The translations under genes were made by a program, and so were the position numbers. From the NCBI RefSeq assembly GCF_028747985.1, contig NZ_CP118108.1:618501-682500 (forward strand): DNA of 64,000 nt, given 5' to 3'. The stretch's first letter is position 1, and every line of letters starts with the position of its first letter. Positions 26,238-35,117 of the stretch are shown piece after piece. Under the pieces are notes generated by a model that made no database searches, was not told the DNA's origin, and saw nothing but the letters and a program-made list of their open reading frames with translations. The DNA is from Paenibacillus urinalis. GTDB lineage: Bacteria; Bacillota; Bacilli; Paenibacillales; Paenibacillaceae.

Positions 26238-27275
26238 TCAACTCCAGATGTGAGGGTGGGCAGCGATCATATCATCAGCTGTCTTCGAAAGTGCAGGCAA
26301 GTAGTTTCGAATTTGCTCTGCCCTGTTCAGATAGGACTCCGATGTACCAATGCCAAGATCATCGATCAGCGCCTGGAAGGCTGGCGCAAGTGGCTGCTTA
26401 GTATCCGGTGCTGCGTCTGTGTCTAAAATTTTGTGACATCGGGCAAAGGTAGCTGCTATCCAAAACACAGCCTCAAGGTGATTCCCGGATTCGATGAGCT
26501 CGCGGCTTCCCTCGATCACAATGGGGCGTGCGCTTACTGTAATATCGGAGCTGAAAAAGAAAGGGGTAGACGCTACATCCGCAGCTGTATCAAAGGTCAC
26601 TTCAAGCTGTTCAAGATGCTGACGAACTTGTTCTGCGGTCATCTGTTCACAGCCGAGCAGCTGCAATAGTTCAGTGTATACCGGGAGCTCATTATACTGG
26701 GTGAGTACCTCTCGCACACGGAGATACCGTAAACGAACCGTCGGATTTTGCAGTGCAGCGGTGAGCAGGACATGTGTTGTAATGGCAGCGGGGAAGAGAA
26801 GTGCGGTGATTCGATCATAGAGAGGCTGCGTCATATCTATGGAATGGAGCCCTGCCTTTATTTTATAAAGGACATCTTCACATCGCTTCTCGACCCATGA
26901 TTTTTGAGCAAAGTGCTGAGATACCTGCTGGTATATCGGATACAGACGTGAATAAGGATCGGCGATGATCGTGTTCGTGCGAAAGCTTCCGGCCAAATGG
27001 TAGTTTGTAAGCACCTTTTCTACTGAATCGAAGAGATCCCACGGTAGATAGGTTACTTCCAGCAAGACATTTTGATATCGGAATTTCCCAAGCTTAATAG
27101 AGGGTACTTCATGAACAACAATGACGATATCCATATCCGAGGAAGGAGACAGGGTAGCGTCGTCAGGCAGGGTAACAGTAGAGCCGCTAAAATATGCGCC
27201 GAGATAACCGGGGGATTGGCTTCCGTGGCTCATTACCCAATTCACTGCTGCTTGTCTGGCAGAACCGATATTCAT
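26238..27275 (-). CDS. nucleotidyltransferase-domain protein
   Basis: 345 residues. Residues 1-100 look like a minimal nucleotidyltransferase (pol-beta superfamily): YFSGSTVTLPDDATLSPSSDMDIVIVV gives the GS motif and the DxD metal pair, and LLEVTYLP a third acidic residue. The remainder is helical and resembles the all-helical domain that often follows in aminoglycoside-type or uncharacterised nucleotidyltransferases. No resistance gene family is recognised. AAAGGAGTG precedes the ATG. Alone, convergent with the stress protein gene and divergent from the catalase. Confidence 0.75.
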   Translation of the reverse strand: MNIGSARQAAVNWVMSHGSQSPGYLGAYFSGSTVTLPDDATLSPSSDMDIVIVVHEVPSIKLGKFRYQNVLLEVTYLPWDLFDSVEKVLTNYHLAGSFRTNTIIADPYSRLYPIYQQVSQHFAQKSWVEKRCEDVLYKIKAGLHSIDMTQPLYDRITALLFPAAITTHVLLTAALQNPTVRLRYLRVREVLTQYNELPVYTELLQLLGCEQMTAEQVRQHLEQLEVTFDTAADVASTPFFFSSDITVSARPIVIEGSRELIESGNHLEAVFWIAATFARCHKILDTDAAPDTKQPLAPAFQALIDDLGIGTSESYLNRAEQIRNYLPALSKTADDMIAAHPHIWS

Positions 27276-27388
27276 CCCTCACACTCCTTTCAGGTGTTTT
27301 GCGAGAACTTCCTCATTTTGTATAAAACAGGTGCTCTGGACACAAAATAGGATGTCTTCCAAATTCGCCAGTAAAGTAGGTGTTTCCT

Positions 27389-28243
27389 GTGTATTTCTAC
27401 AAAGAGGATCTTATCAATATTATCGTTCCGGACAAGCCTGATCCCGCTGCGGCTAAGGTGCTGCAAGAAGCATTAGGCGGACGGTTCGGCGAAATGCGTA
27501 CGATGATGCAGTATTTTTTTCAGAGCAGTAATTTCCGTGGGAATAAGACCCAGTATCGTGATTTGATGCGAGGTGTATTTCTGGAGGAGATCAGCCATGT
27601 GGAGCTGGTGCAGACGACCATTAATCAGCTGCTGAACGGATCGGGCGAAGAGACGCCGGGTAACGCAGGTGTGGATGGGGCTCCGTTGGATGAGGCTGTT
27701 CGTCATGCGAATCCGCATCACTACATCGTTGGTGCTCAAGGGTCTTTGCCCGTAGATGCAGCTGGGAATCCGTGGATGGGCAACTATGTGTACAACCATG
27801 GTAATCTTGTAGCTGACCTGATGGATAATCTGGTGCTTGAATCAACAGGGGTCCTGCAGAAATCCCGTATTTATGAAATGAGCTCCAATAAGACATTCAG
27901 AGAAACTTTAGCCTTTCTTATCGTGCGGGACAATGCCCATCAGAATGCGTTCGCCAAAGCACTTGAGACGCTCGGTGTAGAGTGGGGCAAGCTGTTCCCG
28001 GTACCTAATTATGATATCAACAAGTATCCGGAGTGCAGAAAATATGTGGACATGGGCTTTCATAATGCACAGTTTAATTTCAGGCTGGATGATACTCGGA
28101 TCGGGGAGATTTATAGCGGGAAATCCCCAAGCCGTAATGGCGGTGAGCTCGAAGTAACGCCTCCTCCAATTGGTCATCCGGTACCCATGCTGCCAGACAT
28201 GCCGAATGAGCATGCCCCGGGTTTGAATGATCTAAACACATAA
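27389..28243 (+). CDS. manganese catalase family protein
   Basis: 284 residues. Ferritin-like four-helix protein that uses a di-manganese site to split hydrogen peroxide. Metal-ligand segments: GRFGEMRTMMQYFFQ, FLEEISHVELV, LVLESTG and IVRDNAHQNAF carry the expected Glu/His. The KPDPAAAKVLQEALGG N-terminus is typical. I prefer GTG 27389 (MYFYKED) since AGGTG lies 6 bases before it; a GTG at 27380 would overlap that site. Some family members are spore-coat proteins (CotJC), so a spore role is possible. Confidence 0.9.
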   Translation: MYFYKEDLINIIVPDKPDPAAAKVLQEALGGRFGEMRTMMQYFFQSSNFRGNKTQYRDLMRGVFLEEISHVELVQTTINQLLNGSGEETPGNAGVDGAPLDEAVRHANPHHYIVGAQGSLPVDAAGNPWMGNYVYNHGNLVADLMDNLVLESTGVLQKSRIYEMSSNKTFRETLAFLIVRDNAHQNAFAKALETLGVEWGKLFPVPNYDINKYPECRKYVDMGFHNAQFNFRLDDTRIGEIYSGKSPSRNGGELEVTPPPIGHPVPMLPDMPNEHAPGLNDLNT

Positions 28244-28293
28244 CAGCGTGATTTTCATTTTTTGTATGGTGAAAATACGGCTAGAATCAACAT

Positions 28294-28343
28294 AAAAAAC
28301 TCCAGTTCCTCCTTGCCTGAAAGCGAGGGGAACTGGAGTTTTT
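28294..28343. terminator. bidirectional terminator
   Basis: AAAAAACTCCAGTTCC and GGAACTGGAGTTTTT around an inner loop, between convergent genes. Confidence 0.9.
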
Positions 28344-28420
28344 CTAATGGGAACAAAATCTGCTAGAGAATGAACATGATTCGCGCCGACTTGGTCGCAT
28401 ATCTAGTATACGCATTATAG

Positions 28421-29851
28421 TCAGCCTGCTGGTACCGTCACTTTAATATGAGCCGGCACTGGAGGCTTCACTTCAGCAGGGATTCCCGCCGTGAAAGTAA
28501 TGCCGCTTGCTCTTTCTTTAAATTCGGCTTTGGCCTGCTCAATGACACCATCTGTATTCTGAAGCAGATCATAGGCGGAGAGAGCCATCAGCTTCGCGGC
28601 ATAGTGCATCCCCTTCATTCCAATGGAGGAGCCGAAGGCGGCCGTGGCCTGCCAAGTGTGAACTTGAACTCCCAGTGGAGCACAAGTCGTCATGATCTGA
28701 CCCATCGGTGCAATCCAGGATACATCACCCACATCAGAGGAGCCGCCCATCGTCATACCGAAGACTTGTTTATTGTTAATAAACGCGGTTGGCAGAATGG
28801 ATTTTTCAGAGTGCAGGGCAGCTTCTGGATTGGCTGCAAGGACGTCTGGATGAACGCTCTTCAGCAGCTGTTCGGCGAAGGCTTCTTCTTCCGGAGTAAA
28901 TTGAATAGGCTCTGCAACTTCGGTTTGAGCATGCATAAGATCATTCAGCGTGGCATTTGGCAGTGTATCATAACAGCCTGCTTTGATATCCCACCGTACA
29001 CTCGTTTCAGTCATTAATGCCGCACCTTGGGCGATTTTGATGAGCCTCTCTAGCAAGTGATCGACAGCTGCTCGGTCTTTTCCGCGTAAAAAGTAGTATA
29101 CGCTCGCCGCATCCGGCACGATATTCGGAGCCTGACCGCCGTTTGTGATCTGATAATGAATCCGGCTGCCGTCTGGCACATGCTCACGCAGGTAATTTGC
29201 GCCGACGTTCATCAGCTCCACCGCATCTAGAGCACTGCGGCCTAGATGAGGGGCGGCTCCAGCGTGTGCGGTACGACCCGAGAAGAAGAACTCCACACCA
29301 GTCAATGCCTGCATGCTGTAATTCGCCGCCATGTTGGAGCTGCCTGGATGCCAAGTGAGCACACAGTCCAGATCGTCGAACACGCCGTCACGAGCCATAA
29401 AGGTCTTGCCGGATAACAGCTCTTCTGCCGGACAGCCGTAATAACGAATGGTGCCGGGGAGTGTTCCTTCGTTAATGAGCTGCTTAAGCGCGGTGACTGC
29501 TTCTACTCCAGCTGTGCCGAGCAGGTTATGTCCGCAGCCATGACCGGGTCCGCCGGGAACGATCGGTGTCTGATCTGGGCTTACCGTTTGGGATAGACCG
29601 GGAAGGGCGTCAAACTCGCCGAGGATGCCGATCACCGGACTTCCATGACCGTACTCGGCGACAAAGGCGGTAGGAATTTCACCCACGCCTGATGTGATGC
29701 GAAAGCCTTCCTGTTCTAGCAGGCGAGCCTGAAGAGAGGAGGCGTAGGATTCGGTGTAGCCGACCTCCGGATGCTCCCATATGTCCTTCGCCATTTTTGT
29801 GAAGCGATGCTCTCCTTCGTTAAGCGCTTGGATCAGGTTTGTTTTGCTCAT
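28421..29851 (-). CDS. M20-family amidohydrolase (AbgB-like)
   Basis: 476 residues. Zinc peptidase/amidohydrolase that cleaves amide bonds of acylated amino acids. PGGPGHGCGHNLLGTAGVEA provides metal His/Cys, GCPAEELLSGK the catalytic Glu pair, and ALTGVEFFFSGRTAHAGAAPHLGRSALDAVELM the dimerisation domain entry. The overall length and HAGAAP block fit the p-aminobenzoyl-glutamate hydrolase subunit B group. The MFS gene 19 bases upstream on the same strand is its likely importer, and the divergent GAF-PucR protein its likely regulator. Confidence 0.88.
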   Translation of the reverse strand: MSKTNLIQALNEGEHRFTKMAKDIWEHPEVGYTESYASSLQARLLEQEGFRITSGVGEIPTAFVAEYGHGSPVIGILGEFDALPGLSQTVSPDQTPIVPGGPGHGCGHNLLGTAGVEAVTALKQLINEGTLPGTIRYYGCPAEELLSGKTFMARDGVFDDLDCVLTWHPGSSNMAANYSMQALTGVEFFFSGRTAHAGAAPHLGRSALDAVELMNVGANYLREHVPDGSRIHYQITNGGQAPNIVPDAASVYYFLRGKDRAAVDHLLERLIKIAQGAALMTETSVRWDIKAGCYDTLPNATLNDLMHAQTEVAEPIQFTPEEEAFAEQLLKSVHPDVLAANPEAALHSEKSILPTAFINNKQVFGMTMGGSSDVGDVSWIAPMGQIMTTCAPLGVQVHTWQATAAFGSSIGMKGMHYAAKLMALSAYDLLQNTDGVIEQAKAEFKERASGITFTAGIPAEVKPPVPAHIKVTVPAG

Positions 29852-29870
29852 GCTATATACCTCCTAAGAT

Positions 29871-31112
29871 TTAGTGTCTTGCGGTCAACACAACTGCAGA
29901 TGGGTCTGTAATAGGCTCGTCAGGCTGTTTGTTCAATTTAGGAATTGTTAATGAAATGATTGCAGCGACAAGGCATGATGCTGTAAGGAATAAAAAGGCG
30001 CTGTTATAAGAGTTCGTAGATGATATAAGGAAGCCCATTATTGCGGGAGAGAGGATACCTGCGGCCTGTCCGCCAAAGTTAATCATACCAAAGGCAGTAC
30101 CAACGACTCTTTGCTTCATCAGTCGGTGAGGCAGTGTAAACACAAAGGACAATGTGAAGGAGCCGAACGCCATGGCAATACTCATGCACAGCATAATTTC
30201 GGCGAGTCCGCCGGCGCGTGTCACGAGGAATAAGAATAGAGCATACATGAAGAGGCAGCCTGTGACTACATACTTCGCTTTGGCTCCGATTCGATCGATG
30301 ATCCGTCCGCTGATGAGCATGCCAAGAGCAGCGATGACTGCGGGAATAGCGGATACAAGACCAGCTGCCTTCAGATCGATCCCTTGTGCTTCAATGAGAT
30401 AGGTAGGCATCCACGAAGAGAGTCCCCAACTGGCAATGTTGGCAAAGAAGAAGAGTGCCATGACTCTCCACAAAGTCGTATTGCGCAGCAGCTCCTTATA
30501 CACACCCTTTTCCACTTTGGGTGAAGCAGTACTGTGCTGGGCGGAAGATCCCCTGGTGATATAAAGGAACCATATAACGAGCACTACGCCAAGCAGGGAA
30601 ATCGCGAGAAACGTATGTCTCCATCCTAACCACAGGAGCAGCGGAGTACAGATAATGGGGGCAATGGCTCCTCCGAGAGCATTGGAGGACATCATGGTCG
30701 TTTGAGCCTTGGTGCGTTTTTCTTTGGCGAAGTAATCAGAGATGGCTTTGGTGCTGGCAGAAGGGTAAGCTCCTTCTCCAATCCCGAAGAGGAAACGAAT
30801 CACGAGCAGAGAGGCCAGGGACCAGGCGGCGCCCGATAAACCGGTGAAGAGGGACCAGAACAGGATGGCGACGACGATGACTTTGCGTGAACCGAACTTG
30901 TCCGCGAGCCATCCGCCGGGAATCTGCATGAGCGCATAGCCGACGAAAAAGCTGCTCAGCACAATTCCGAGTGCCGAAGCATCCAGACTCATGTCTTTGC
31001 CCATTTGACTGAGTGCAAGCGTAATTACTCCTCGGTCAATATAGGAGACAATCCAGGCTGCGAATAAGGCGGTGAGTATCAATTTACTGTTGGGCTCTTT
31101 TTTCATAGGCAT
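29871..31112 (-). CDS. MFS transporter, anion:cation symporter type
   Basis: 413 residues and 12 predicted membrane helices. SYIDRGVITLALSQM in helix 1, GGWLADKFGSRKVIV (loop 2-3 motif) and RFLFGIGEGAYPSASTKAISDYF are characteristic of the ACS family, which imports organic anions. I chose ATG 31112 because GGAG lies 6 bases before it; TTG 31124 is the longer option. The amidohydrolase gene follows 19 bases downstream, so uptake and cleavage of one acyl-amino-acid-like compound is a reasonable guess. Confidence 0.88.
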   Translation of the reverse strand: MPMKKEPNSKLILTALFAAWIVSYIDRGVITLALSQMGKDMSLDASALGIVLSSFFVGYALMQIPGGWLADKFGSRKVIVVAILFWSLFTGLSGAAWSLASLLVIRFLFGIGEGAYPSASTKAISDYFAKEKRTKAQTTMMSSNALGGAIAPIICTPLLLWLGWRHTFLAISLLGVVLVIWFLYITRGSSAQHSTASPKVEKGVYKELLRNTTLWRVMALFFFANIASWGLSSWMPTYLIEAQGIDLKAAGLVSAIPAVIAALGMLISGRIIDRIGAKAKYVVTGCLFMYALFLFLVTRAGGLAEIMLCMSIAMAFGSFTLSFVFTLPHRLMKQRVVGTAFGMINFGGQAAGILSPAIMGFLISSTNSYNSAFLFLTASCLVAAIISLTIPKLNKQPDEPITDPSAVVLTARH

Positions 31113-31144
31113 CTCACGCTCCAAATGATTGTGTTAAGTATGGT

Positions 31145-31209
31145 AACATTTTATAATGTGAGTTAACGAAAATCATTGTTCATATGACTAATGTTTTATA
31201 GATAACATT
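31145..31209. promoter_or_regulatory. AACATT/AATGTT boxes in the divergent control region
   Basis: AACATT-4-AATGT at 31145-31159 and AATGTT-8-AACATT at 31190-31209: two related AT-rich dyads between the MFS gene and the PucR-type regulator. Candidate operators. Confidence 0.45.
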
Positions 31210-31294
31210 GTATATATTTCCAATGACAAGCTATTTCAAGTTGAAATGCATTCATTTATGTTATATTAACTGACACGTACGGAGTGGAGAGGGG

Positions 31295-33391
31295 ATGTTA
31301 AGCGTGGATCTGCCTCAATTTTTGGAGAAGAGATTTGGAGACGTGGAATATGGGGCATGGTTTTATACGGAGAGTGCTGGAAGCTTATACCTATGGCTGG
31401 GCACAGAAGGAGCCGACAGGCTGATCGAGAAAGTGAAGATGAATGCAATGGGTTTGCCGCTTCAACAACACATGGAGAAGCTAGTATGCCGGACCTTGCG
31501 TGTGGAGGGATCCACACTCTTATTCATCTATTTTTCACCGAATGATGCCTCAGAGCAGAGACCCATGCTGATGCTGATTGAAGCTGAAGATGAATTGACG
31601 GACAGTGAGCTTGAGCAGCTGGAGCTGCTGACGAGAATGGAGCTGCTAATGATAAGGCTTGCCAAGCAAAAGCTGGATCACGAACGCTGGCTTGAGGGGC
31701 TCCGCGCGCTAACCTCTTCTCTCGACCTGAATGAATTGCTGCTGCACATTATGCAGAATGCACTGAAGGTCATTCCCGCTGCAGACTGCGGCTTCTTCAT
31801 GATGTATGAGGAGGCGGAGAAGAGACTGGTGCCCAGGGCGAGCATTGGGATTAAAGATACGATTTATCAGTTTCAGACAAGGCATAGCCAGGGGATTACA
31901 GGTAAAGTATTTACGAGCGGGATCGGGAAAATATATACCTCCAGAACAGCCCTGGATGCGATGGATGATGTTCCGAAGGATGCATTGAGTTATCTTGTTA
32001 ACGCATTTGACGGAGATGTGGTGCAGGTAGTATCAGTCATCGCAGTTCCCGTCACGATGAATCAGGATCGGATCGGCGTCATGCTGGTGCATCAGCTGCA
32101 GGATGGCAGGAGACCTTTTCATGATCAGGACCTGCTGCATCTTCAGGGCTTTGCTGATCAGGCCGCTATTGCGATATCCAATGCAAGAATGTACTCAGAG
32201 CTGAGAGAAGCGAATGAGTATCTCGTGAAACGGAGCGATATTCACAATGTATTTACCAAGCTGTCTGTCCGCCAGGAAAGTGTGGAGGTGCTGGTTGATC
32301 AAGTGCTCGCTATGCTGAAGCTGCCCTTGCGATTTGTTGACCTGCTGCTGAACAACTGGCATCCTGTCGCTGACGATCAGCATGAGCTCTCCGATCTGGA
32401 TTTGTTCCAAGTGTTTGAGGCGAATAAAGCTCCTGTCACGATAACGGGCAGTCACGAGCATGGGTATTACCTGTACCCTGTTGTGAATGGCCCGGTGCTG
32501 CTCGGCGTCTTCGTTATTCCACTCCTTCGTCCACTGGAGCCGCTGGATCACATTGTACTTGAGCAGGGAGGTGCGATCGTTGCACTTCAGCTAATGAACA
32601 CGCACTCCGCCACGGAAATGTATTACAAACGGAGCCATGAGTTCTTCAATGAGCTGGTGCAGTTTCGTGAGCCTGAACGAGTCGCTGCCAAGATGAGTAA
32701 TTTTGGACTGCCTAAGGATGTTCCTCTATTCGTTAGTGTCCTTCACCTTCTGGGAGAGCACGGGGATCTGAAGCAGCGTGAGATTTTTTTACGTAAACTG
32801 ATACTTGATTTGGAAAAAGAGCTTGGTCATAGTGAGAAGCTGCTATTTGGCTCCCATGATAAAGTAACGATTATTGCGGCAGCACTGAATATCGCCCAGC
32901 AAAAGCAAATGGTGGAACGGATGAGAGCAGCTGCCGAGCGATGGGCAAGATCAACAGGCAAATCCGTGAGCGGGGGCATTGGCAGCTTGTATAGTGGCCT
33001 CGAGCAGGTGGCCAGAAGTAACGATGAGGCACTTGATGCCTTATCCTTTCTGCTCCGCAGGCAAAAGACAGGACTTACCCGTTATGAGGATATCGGGGTG
33101 AATCAATTGTTTCTCAATCAGGAGCCTGCAAAGATCGGGCATTATATTGAGAGTGTGTTGTCTCCTCTGTATTCAAGGGGCAAGCAGCAGGGTGAGGATC
33201 TGGAGCGCACGTTAAAAGCTTACATGGCTGCAAATCGTTCCGCTTCAGCAGCAGCCGAAGAGCTGCATATTCATATCAATACGCTGTACCACCGGCTGCA
33301 TAAGATTGAGGAGCTGATGCAGGTCAGTCTAAATGATCCCGATGATTGGCTCAAGGTATATCTGGCTTGTCATCTCAGCGAGACCTATTAA
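31295..33391 (+). CDS. GAF-domain PucR/CdaR-type transcription regulator
   Basis: 698 residues. N-terminal region of unknown fold (1-125), a GAF sensor domain (about 140-300: LDLNELLLHIMQNALKVIPAADCGFFMMYEE ... VIAVPVTMNQDRIGVMLVH), a second sensory segment (about 310-430), a degenerate GGDEF-like CdaR domain (about 480-590), and a C-terminal PucR helix-turn-helix (AANRSASAAAEELHIHINTLYHRLHKIEELM). Regulators of this kind control purine, allantoin or sugar-acid use. Divergent from the MFS/amidohydrolase pair. ATG 31295 or GTG 31304 could be the start. Confidence 0.88.
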   Translation: MLSVDLPQFLEKRFGDVEYGAWFYTESAGSLYLWLGTEGADRLIEKVKMNAMGLPLQQHMEKLVCRTLRVEGSTLLFIYFSPNDASEQRPMLMLIEAEDELTDSELEQLELLTRMELLMIRLAKQKLDHERWLEGLRALTSSLDLNELLLHIMQNALKVIPAADCGFFMMYEEAEKRLVPRASIGIKDTIYQFQTRHSQGITGKVFTSGIGKIYTSRTALDAMDDVPKDALSYLVNAFDGDVVQVVSVIAVPVTMNQDRIGVMLVHQLQDGRRPFHDQDLLHLQGFADQAAIAISNARMYSELREANEYLVKRSDIHNVFTKLSVRQESVEVLVDQVLAMLKLPLRFVDLLLNNWHPVADDQHELSDLDLFQVFEANKAPVTITGSHEHGYYLYPVVNGPVLLGVFVIPLLRPLEPLDHIVLEQGGAIVALQLMNTHSATEMYYKRSHEFFNELVQFREPERVAAKMSNFGLPKDVPLFVSVLHLLGEHGDLKQREIFLRKLILDLEKELGHSEKLLFGSHDKVTIIAAALNIAQQKQMVERMRAAAERWARSTGKSVSGGIGSLYSGLEQVARSNDEALDALSFLLRRQKTGLTRYEDIGVNQLFLNQEPAKIGHYIESVLSPLYSRGKQQGEDLERTLKAYMAANRSASAAAEELHIHINTLYHRLHKIEELMQVSLNDPDDWLKVYLACHLSETY

Positions 33392-33443
33392 CTGCTCCGA
33401 AAATGTAGAGAAATACATTTATCAAGATTTTTTGTCAGCTATA

Positions 33444-33472
33444 TTGACATAGGATCTTTCTTCTGCTTTAAT
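33444..33472 (+). promoter_or_regulatory. promoter of the glycine riboswitch-glyA transcript
   Basis: TTGACA (perfect), 17 bases, TTTAAT. Confidence 0.75.
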
Positions 33473-33502
33473 CAGATAAAGAAAAATCCATAAGCGGAAG
33501 AT

Positions 33503-33712
33503 GATGGCAGGGAGAGTCTTAAGCATCGCTTGGTCACGTTAATGAGGATGCTTTTGCGCCGAAGGAGCAAGCTTTATGGCTAGTCGAGTCTTAAAGTTAA
33601 TCTCTCAGGTACAAGGAACCGCCATCGGACGCAACTCTGGAGAGAGCAATAGCCACCCAAGGGGTAACGACGGCTGACGCCGTTCAAACTCTCAGGTACC
33701 CAGGACAGAGAA
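33503..33712 (+). promoter_or_regulatory. tandem glycine riboswitch controlling glyA
   Basis: Two aptamers in a row. The first shows GGGAGAGTC, GCGCCGAAGGAGCAAGC and AATCTCTCAGGTACAAGGAACC; the second shows CTCTGGAGAGAGC, GCCACCCAAGGGGTAACGACGG and CTCTCAGGTACCCAGGACAGAG. The 3' strand of the second aptamer overlaps the left arm of the terminator at 33703, so glycine binding should block termination and switch glyA on. Confidence 0.95.
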
Positions 33713-33746
33713 CACGACAATTTGTTCGTGATCTCTGTCCTTTTTT
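33703..33746 (+). terminator. terminator of glycine riboswitch
   Basis: GGACAGAGA and TCTCTGTCC arms with inner CACGA/TCGTG pairing and TTTTTT. Confidence 0.92.
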
Positions 33747-33789
33747 GCGTATCCATAGATTTATCATTTATCTCGCGGAGGTGTTGTTA

Positions 33790-35043
33790 ATGAGTTTGGA
33801 ATCCTTTGATCCACAGCTTTACAGCTTTGTTCAGCAAGAGCAGGAACGTCAGCTGGCTACACTGGAACTGATTGCTTCAGAGAATATTGTTAGTCCTGAA
33901 GTGATGGAAGCGATGGGAACCGTTCTAACGAACAAATATGCAGAAGGGTACCCTGGGAAACGTTACTACGGGGGCTGCGAGCATGTGGATGGTGCTGAGA
34001 CGCTCGCGATCGAGCGGGCAAAGTCCTTATTTGGAGCTGCTTATGCGAATGTTCAGCCGCATTCCGGTGCTCAGGCCAATACGGCAGTGCTGTTTCATCT
34101 CCTGAATCCAGGAGACAAGCTGATGGGCATGAATCTTTCCCAAGGCGGACATCTAACTCATGGCAGTCCAGTAAGCCTGTCAGGGAAATGGTTTGATGTG
34201 GTCTCCTATGGAGTGGATGAAGTAACACACCTGATCGATTACGATCAAGTAGAGAGCCTTGCCCGCAAAGAGCGGCCGAAGCTGATCATTGCTGGTGCAA
34301 GTGCTTACCCCCGTCAGATTGACTTTGCAAAGTTCAAGGGAATTGCTGATCAGGTCGGGGCAAAGCTTATGGTGGACATGGCTCATATAGCCGGACTGGT
34401 TGCAGCGGGTCTGCATCCCTCTCCGGTCCCTTATGCGGATGTTACGACAAGTACGACGCATAAGACGCTGCGCGGCCCTCGGGGAGGCCTGCTGCTGACG
34501 AATGATGAGGAGACGGCGAAGGGGCTTAACAAATCCATATTCCCTGGCATACAGGGCGGACCGCTCATGCATATCATTGCAGCGAAGGCAGTGAGCTTCA
34601 AAGAGGCATTGGACCCTTCCTTTAAGCTCTATGCAGGCAGAGTCGTCGATAATGCGAAGGTGCTTGCAGATACTCTCATTCAAGAAGGAGCCACACTTGT
34701 ATCGGGAGGAACGGATAACCATTTGATGCTGATAGATGTGCGGCCCTGGGGACTTACAGGCAAGCAGGCTGAAGCGATCCTGGAGCATGTAGGCATCACG
34801 GTTAATAAGAACACGATACCTGGAGAAACAGCCAGTCCATTTGTTACTAGCGGCATACGAATCGGTACGCCTGCATTGACGACGAGGGGCATGGGAGATG
34901 AAGAAATGCGCATATTGGGAGAGTGTATTGCTGCTGTGCTTAAGCGTCATGGAGATGATAGCGTGGCAGCAAGTGTACATGAGCATACCAAGGCGCTTGC
35001 GGCGAGGTTCCCGTTGTTTATGAAAGAGATGGCAATTCGATAA
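33790..35043 (+). CDS. glyA: serine hydroxymethyltransferase
   Basis: 417 residues. PLP enzyme that interconverts serine and glycine with tetrahydrofolate. [36 protein letters not shown] is the N-terminal signature; PLP-binding Lys225 is in [18 protein letters not shown] 33790 is preceded by GGAGGTG with normal spacing and gives the family start; the frame is open further up into the leader, but that has no site. Under the glycine riboswitch, which suggests its use for clearing glycine. Convergent with aconitase. Confidence 0.97.
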   Translation: MSLESFDPQLYSFVQQEQERQLATLELIASENIVSPEVMEAMGTVLTNKYAEGYPGKRYYGGCEHVDGAETLAIERAKSLFGAAYANVQPHSGAQANTAVLFHLLNPGDKLMGMNLSQGGHLTHGSPVSLSGKWFDVVSYGVDEVTHLIDYDQVESLARKERPKLIIAGASAYPRQIDFAKFKGIADQVGAKLMVDMAHIAGLVAAGLHPSPVPYADVTTSTTHKTLRGPRGGLLLTNDEETAKGLNKSIFPGIQGGPLMHIIAAKAVSFKEALDPSFKLYAGRVVDNAKVLADTLIQEGATLVSGGTDNHLMLIDVRPWGLTGKQAEAILEHVGITVNKNTIPGETASPFVTSGIRIGTPALTTRGMGDEEMRILGECIAAVLKRHGDDSVAASVHEHTKALAARFPLFMKEMAIR

Positions 35044-35055
35044 TCTAATAGAGAT

Positions 35056-35101
35056 AAAAAAAGGCCGTATCCAGCTGCCGAGAGGCAGGGGATACGGCCT
35101 T
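35056..35101. terminator. bidirectional terminator between glyA and acnA
   Basis: AAGGCCGTATCC and GGATACGGCCT arms with an inner CTGCC/GGCAG stem, preceded by an A-run. Confidence 0.9.
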
Positions 35102-35117
35102 ACTATTTGTACGTCGA

